64,000 nt of DNA. It comes from UBA3263 sp964586765. Its GTDB lineage: Bacteria > Bacteroidota > Bacteroidia > Bacteroidales > Muribaculaceae. Within the stretch, counting starts at the first letter, position 1, and each line of letters starts with the position of its first letter. The notes below the pieces were generated by a model. That model saw only the letters and a program-made list of their open reading frames with translations, was not told the DNA's origin and made no database searches. Below, one piece after another: positions 60,996 to 64,000 of this stretch. The stretch lies in NCBI GenBank assembly GCA_964586765.1, contig CAZPHN010000004.1, positions 39,366 through 103,365 on the forward strand. The letters run 5' to 3'. The position numbers and the translations under genes are program-made.

Positions 60996-62399
60996 ATGTC
61001 ACAAGCTGATTCCCCACAGGTGCTCGGCACCAAATCCATAGGTAAGCTACTCATGGAGTACTCCGTGCCTGCAGTTATTGCAAGTGTGGTGACTTCGTTG
61101 TATAACATTATCGACTCCATTTTCATAGGTCAGGGAGTCGGAGCGATGGCTATCACTGGCTTGGCTCTGACATTCCCCATGATGAACCTGCTGATAGCCT
61201 TCGTGATGGTGGTCGCGATAGGTGGCGCGACGGTTACGTCGATTTTCCTCGGACAGAAGGATTTTGACCGCGCGTCGAACGCCTTGGGCACGGTGTTGGT
61301 GCTCTGTCTGATTCATTCTGTGGTTTTCGGCGGAATTTCGCTCTTGCTGCTTGATGATATCCTGCGTGTGTTCGGTGCCACTGACCGCACGCTCCCTTAT
61401 GCTCATGAGTTTATGGAGGTGCTGCTTTATGCCACTCCTATTTCGTTTGTCTTTATCGGGCTGAACAATATGATGCGCGCGAGCGGCTATCCCCGTAAGG
61501 CTATGATTTCCGCTCTTTTGTCGGTGGGCGTCAACGTTGCTCTTTGTCCCATATTCATCTTTACACTCGGGTGGGGTATTAAAGGTGCAGCTTGGGCAAC
61601 GGTTCTGGGGCAGTCCGTTGCGTGCATATGGGTACTTATTCATTTTTTTTCAAGGAAATCGTTCATTAATTTCCATAAAGTAACTAAATGGTATACCGGT
61701 TCGATTGCAAAAAATGTATATACCATAGGACTTTCGCCGTTTTTGATTAACGTTTGTGCCTGTATCGTCGTAATGTTCATCAACAAGAGCCTGATAAGCT
61801 ATGGCGGCGATGAGGGCGATATGGCGGTCGGCGCGTTCGGAATTGTCAATCGCGTTACGATGCTCTTCCTGATGATTGTGATGGGTGTGACGCAAGGTAT
61901 GCAGCCTATTCTCGGCTATAATTACGGTGCCGGACGCTGGGACCGAGTCAAACGTTGTCTCTGGCTCGGCATTTATGTAGGCTCGGCAATCACGATTATC
62001 GGATTTTTGCTCACTGAGATTTTCCCGGAGCAGGTTACGCGTCTGTTTACGTCAGACGAGGTACTTATCCGCCATTCGATTGTCGGTTTCCGCATCATTC
62101 TGCTCTGTTATCCCGTAATCGGAGCGGCAATCGTCATTCAGAACTTCTTCCAGAGCATAGGCAAGCCGCAGCTCTCCATCTTCCTTAGTCTGACCCGTCA
62201 GCTTCTCTATCTGCTGCCACTGCTTTGGATTTTGCCCAAATATTGGGGCGTGGATGGCGTCTGGGCGTCGATGGCGGGAAGCGATATGCTTTCGTTCCTG
62301 ACTACCATTGTGACCCTTTGGGTTGTATTACGCAAATTCAATAAATCACCTCATGCGCGAATCCCTTCAACTCCGTCTGACTCCGGAAGTGGCGTTTGA
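60996..62399 (+). CDS. MATE family efflux transporter
   Basis: A 467-residue protein with about twelve membrane segments and MATE features (LLMEYSVPAVIASVVTSLYNIIDSIFIGQGVGAMAITGLALTFPMMNLL, and GVTQGMQPILGYNYGAGRWDRV). Such carriers export drugs or metabolites with sodium or proton. Its 3' end overlaps the FAD oxidoreductase start by 47 bases. Confidence 0.93.
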   Translation: MSQADSPQVLGTKSIGKLLMEYSVPAVIASVVTSLYNIIDSIFIGQGVGAMAITGLALTFPMMNLLIAFVMVVAIGGATVTSIFLGQKDFDRASNALGTVLVLCLIHSVVFGGISLLLLDDILRVFGATDRTLPYAHEFMEVLLYATPISFVFIGLNNMMRASGYPRKAMISALLSVGVNVALCPIFIFTLGWGIKGAAWATVLGQSVACIWVLIHFFSRKSFINFHKVTKWYTGSIAKNVYTIGLSPFLINVCACIVVMFINKSLISYGGDEGDMAVGAFGIVNRVTMLFLMIVMGVTQGMQPILGYNYGAGRWDRVKRCLWLGIYVGSAITIIGFLLTEIFPEQVTRLFTSDEVLIRHSIVGFRIILLCYPVIGAAIVIQNFFQSIGKPQLSIFLSLTRQLLYLLPLLWILPKYWGVDGVWASMAGSDMLSFLTTIVTLWVVLRKFNKSPHARIPSTPSDSGSGV

Positions 62400-63927
62400 G
62401 CCGCTCAGGCTTTTGGGTCATGTTTCCACACAATTGAATGTCGATGCCAACCGGATTACGTCGATACTGCCCGTAAAGCGCAGCATTGATGCGCGTCAGC
62501 GTCGCGTGATGGTCAATCTTGAGGTGCTTGTCACGGTCGATGAGCCGTCGGTTGATCCCGCCGAGCGTCTGTCTGCCCCGGACTATAAGCCGCTGCCCGC
62601 CGATGCGCCGAGTGCCGTGGTGGTGGGTGCCGGTCCCGCCGGACTCTTTGCCGCCCTGAGGCTGATTGAACTGGGTGTGCGCCCCGTTCTGCTCGAGCGT
62701 GGAAAGGATGTCGACGCGCGCCGCCCCGATATGGCTGACATTTCGCGCCGCGGCATAGTTGACCCGGATAGCAATTATTGTTTCGGCGAGGGTGGGGCAG
62801 GCGCGTTTTCCGACGGAAAACTGTATACCCGAAGCAAAAAACGCGGTTCGGTTGACAAAATTCTTTCGATTTTGGTTCAACACGGAGCAAATCCCGACAT
62901 AATGGTCGACGCTCATCCTCATATCGGCTCAGACCGCCTTCCCGCCGTAATCAAGGCTATCCGTGAGCGGATTATCGCGTCGGGGGGAGAGGTGAGGTTC
63001 GGATGTCGAGTTGACGGTCTGTTGATTGCTGACGGCGAGGTTACGGGCGTACATACCGCCGACGGCAGCGAGTTTCACGGTCCCGTGATTCTCGCTACGG
63101 GACATTCCGCGCGCGACGTTTACCGCTTCCTCGACTCGGCGGGCGTCACCCTCGAGCCGAAAGGGCTTGCGATAGGCGTGCGCTTGGAGCATCCGCAGGA
63201 ACTTATTGACCGGCTGCAGTATCATTCGCCAAAGGGGCGCGGAAAGTATCTTCCTGTGGCTGAATATTCAATGCTTACGCGCGTTGACGGGCGCGCGGTT
63301 TACTCCTTTTGTATGTGTCCCGGCGGGTTTATCATCCCGGCAGCGTCGGAGCCGGGACAGTTGGTGGTCAACGGCATGAGTCCAGCCTCGCGTGGCACCA
63401 AATGGTCCAATTCCGGCATGGTGGTCGAAATCCTGCCCGAGGATGTAGCCGGCGATTCGCCGCTCAAAATGATGGACTATCAGGCAGAAATAGAGCAGAC
63501 ATTCTTCCGCGCGGGCAATGGCTCGCAGGCGGCTCCGGCGCAGCGGATGACCGACTTTGTCGGCGGCCGGCAGTCAACGTCGCTCCCCTCCTCATCGTAT
63601 GCCGCGGGACTGATACCCTTGCGGGTCGACCGGCTGCTTCCCGAGTTTATTTCCGGCAGACTTCGCCGTGGGTTTGAAGACTTTAACCGCAAGCAGCGCG
63701 GATTTCTCACTCCCGAGGCAACCGTCATCGGTTGCGAGACGCGTACCTCGTCGCCCGTCCGCATTCCGCGTGACCCCGAAGCATTGGCTCATATCTCGCT
63801 CCCGGGGCTATATCCGGCGGGCGAGGGCGCAGGATATGCCGGCGGAATAGTCAGCGCGGCGATTGACGGCGACAGAGTTGCAACAGCTTTAGCCGCAAAA
63901 TTTGCACATATCGAAAAAAATCCGTAA
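62353..63927 (+). CDS. FAD-dependent oxidoreductase, NAD(P)/FAD uncharacterised type
   Basis: A 524-residue flavoprotein with the FAD Rossmann motif AVVVGAGPAGLFAALRLIELG (about residue 92), GEGGAGAFSDGKLYTRSK and a C-terminal GLYPAGEGAGYAGGIVSAAIDG FAD segment. The N-terminal 80 residues form the small RNA-binding-like domain found in this family of predicted FAD dehydrogenases. ATG 62353 is preferred over the TTG-type upstream reading. Its TAA is also the first bases of the tRNA-Leu -7 element. Substrate unknown. Confidence 0.88.
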   Translation: MRESLQLRLTPEVAFEPLRLLGHVSTQLNVDANRITSILPVKRSIDARQRRVMVNLEVLVTVDEPSVDPAERLSAPDYKPLPADAPSAVVVGAGPAGLFAALRLIELGVRPVLLERGKDVDARRPDMADISRRGIVDPDSNYCFGEGGAGAFSDGKLYTRSKKRGSVDKILSILVQHGANPDIMVDAHPHIGSDRLPAVIKAIRERIIASGGEVRFGCRVDGLLIADGEVTGVHTADGSEFHGPVILATGHSARDVYRFLDSAGVTLEPKGLAIGVRLEHPQELIDRLQYHSPKGRGKYLPVAEYSMLTRVDGRAVYSFCMCPGGFIIPAASEPGQLVVNGMSPASRGTKWSNSGMVVEILPEDVAGDSPLKMMDYQAEIEQTFFRAGNGSQAAPAQRMTDFVGGRQSTSLPSSSYAAGLIPLRVDRLLPEFISGRLRRGFEDFNRKQRGFLTPEATVIGCETRTSSPVRIPRDPEALAHISLPGLYPAGEGAGYAGGIVSAAIDGDRVATALAAKFAHIEKNP

Positions 63928-63932
63928 CTTTG
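63902..63932 (+). promoter_or_regulatory. Promoter of tRNA-Leu, overlapping a stop codon
   Basis: TTG (63902-63904), 20 bases, TAACTTTG (63925-63932); its first three bases are the stop codon of the preceding gene. Confidence 0.82.
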
Positions 63933-63945
63933 CACAAGATTTCAC

Positions 63946-64000
63946 GCCCGGATGGCGGAATCGGTAGACGCGACGGTCTCAAACACCGTTGGGGCGACCC
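63946..64000 (+). tRNA. tRNA-Leu (anticodon CAA), 3' part outside window
   Basis: Acceptor strand GCCCGGA, D-arm GCGGAATCGGTAGACGC, anticodon stem ACGGT/ACCGT around CTCAAAC (anticodon CAA, reading TTG), then the start of a long variable arm typical of class II tRNAs. Confidence 0.93.

Overview
The window is a continuous stretch of chromosome from a member of the Bacteroidota, order Bacteroidales, most likely a gut Muribaculaceae-type organism (family placement is inference). Signs are: more than ten promoters of the Bacteroides housekeeping type (TTG, 20-21 bases, TAnnTTTG); almost no Shine-Dalgarno sequences; DUF4252 and DUF4835 proteins; secreted choice-of-anchor-J proteins with C-terminal sorting-like tails; large OMP_b-brl-type outer-membrane barrels; and the gene order rpsF-rpsR-rplI and dnaN-exonuclease-coaBC-DUF4835-recN. 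No integrase, phage module, CRISPR array or conventional insertion sequence was found.

Layout. 1-5000 (minus): hemW (cut by the window edge), an AddB-like PD-(D/E)XK nuclease and holB. 5111-15289 (minus): one long envelope operon of an ECF sigma factor, a small membrane protein in the anti-sigma position, a DUF4252 lipoprotein-sized secreted protein, three tandem 920-residue outer-membrane barrel paralogues and a second DUF4252 protein. 15443-16924 (plus): CoA transferase, divergent from that operon. 17079-23634 (minus): a nucleotidyltransferase/GHMP-kinase fusion with a FucP-like sugar importer, tRNA-Glu, a UDP-glucose dehydrogenase, a flavodiiron protein and a porin. 23800-27237 (plus): glutaminase, MFS carrier and asparaginase. 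27407-35158 (plus): two large secreted multidomain proteins, the first with a frameshift between signal peptide and body. 35236-41532: Abi-family protein, valS, PepSY-like protein, M23/LysM peptidase, ndk and the rplI end of the ribosomal-protein operon. 41558-45349 (minus): rpsR, rpsF, three secreted proteins and a probable structured RNA. 45456-50784 (plus): DJ-1/PfpI protein, galK-galM-nucleotidyltransferase, a methyltransferase-like gene and a RAYT-type transposase with REP palindromes. 51042-51310: an ORF-free region with strong signs of a large structured RNA. 51375-54329: a YccF/TPR fusion protein, a third DUF4252 protein and a 56-residue membrane protein. 54510-63927 (plus): dnaN, DEDDh exonuclease, coaBC, DUF4835, recN, rlmB, MATE exporter and FAD oxidoreductase, followed by the start of tRNA-Leu.

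Most of the window is housekeeping and envelope biology. The strongest candidates for something undescribed are the structured RNA at 51042-51310 (9-bp loop-to-upstream pseudoknot complementarity, own promoter, pairing ends), the smaller terminator-ended RNA at 43741-43835, the sigma-controlled triple-barrel operon with mosaic paralogues, the cytidylyltransferase-GHMP kinase fusion coupled to a FucP-like importer, and the RAYT/REP set.
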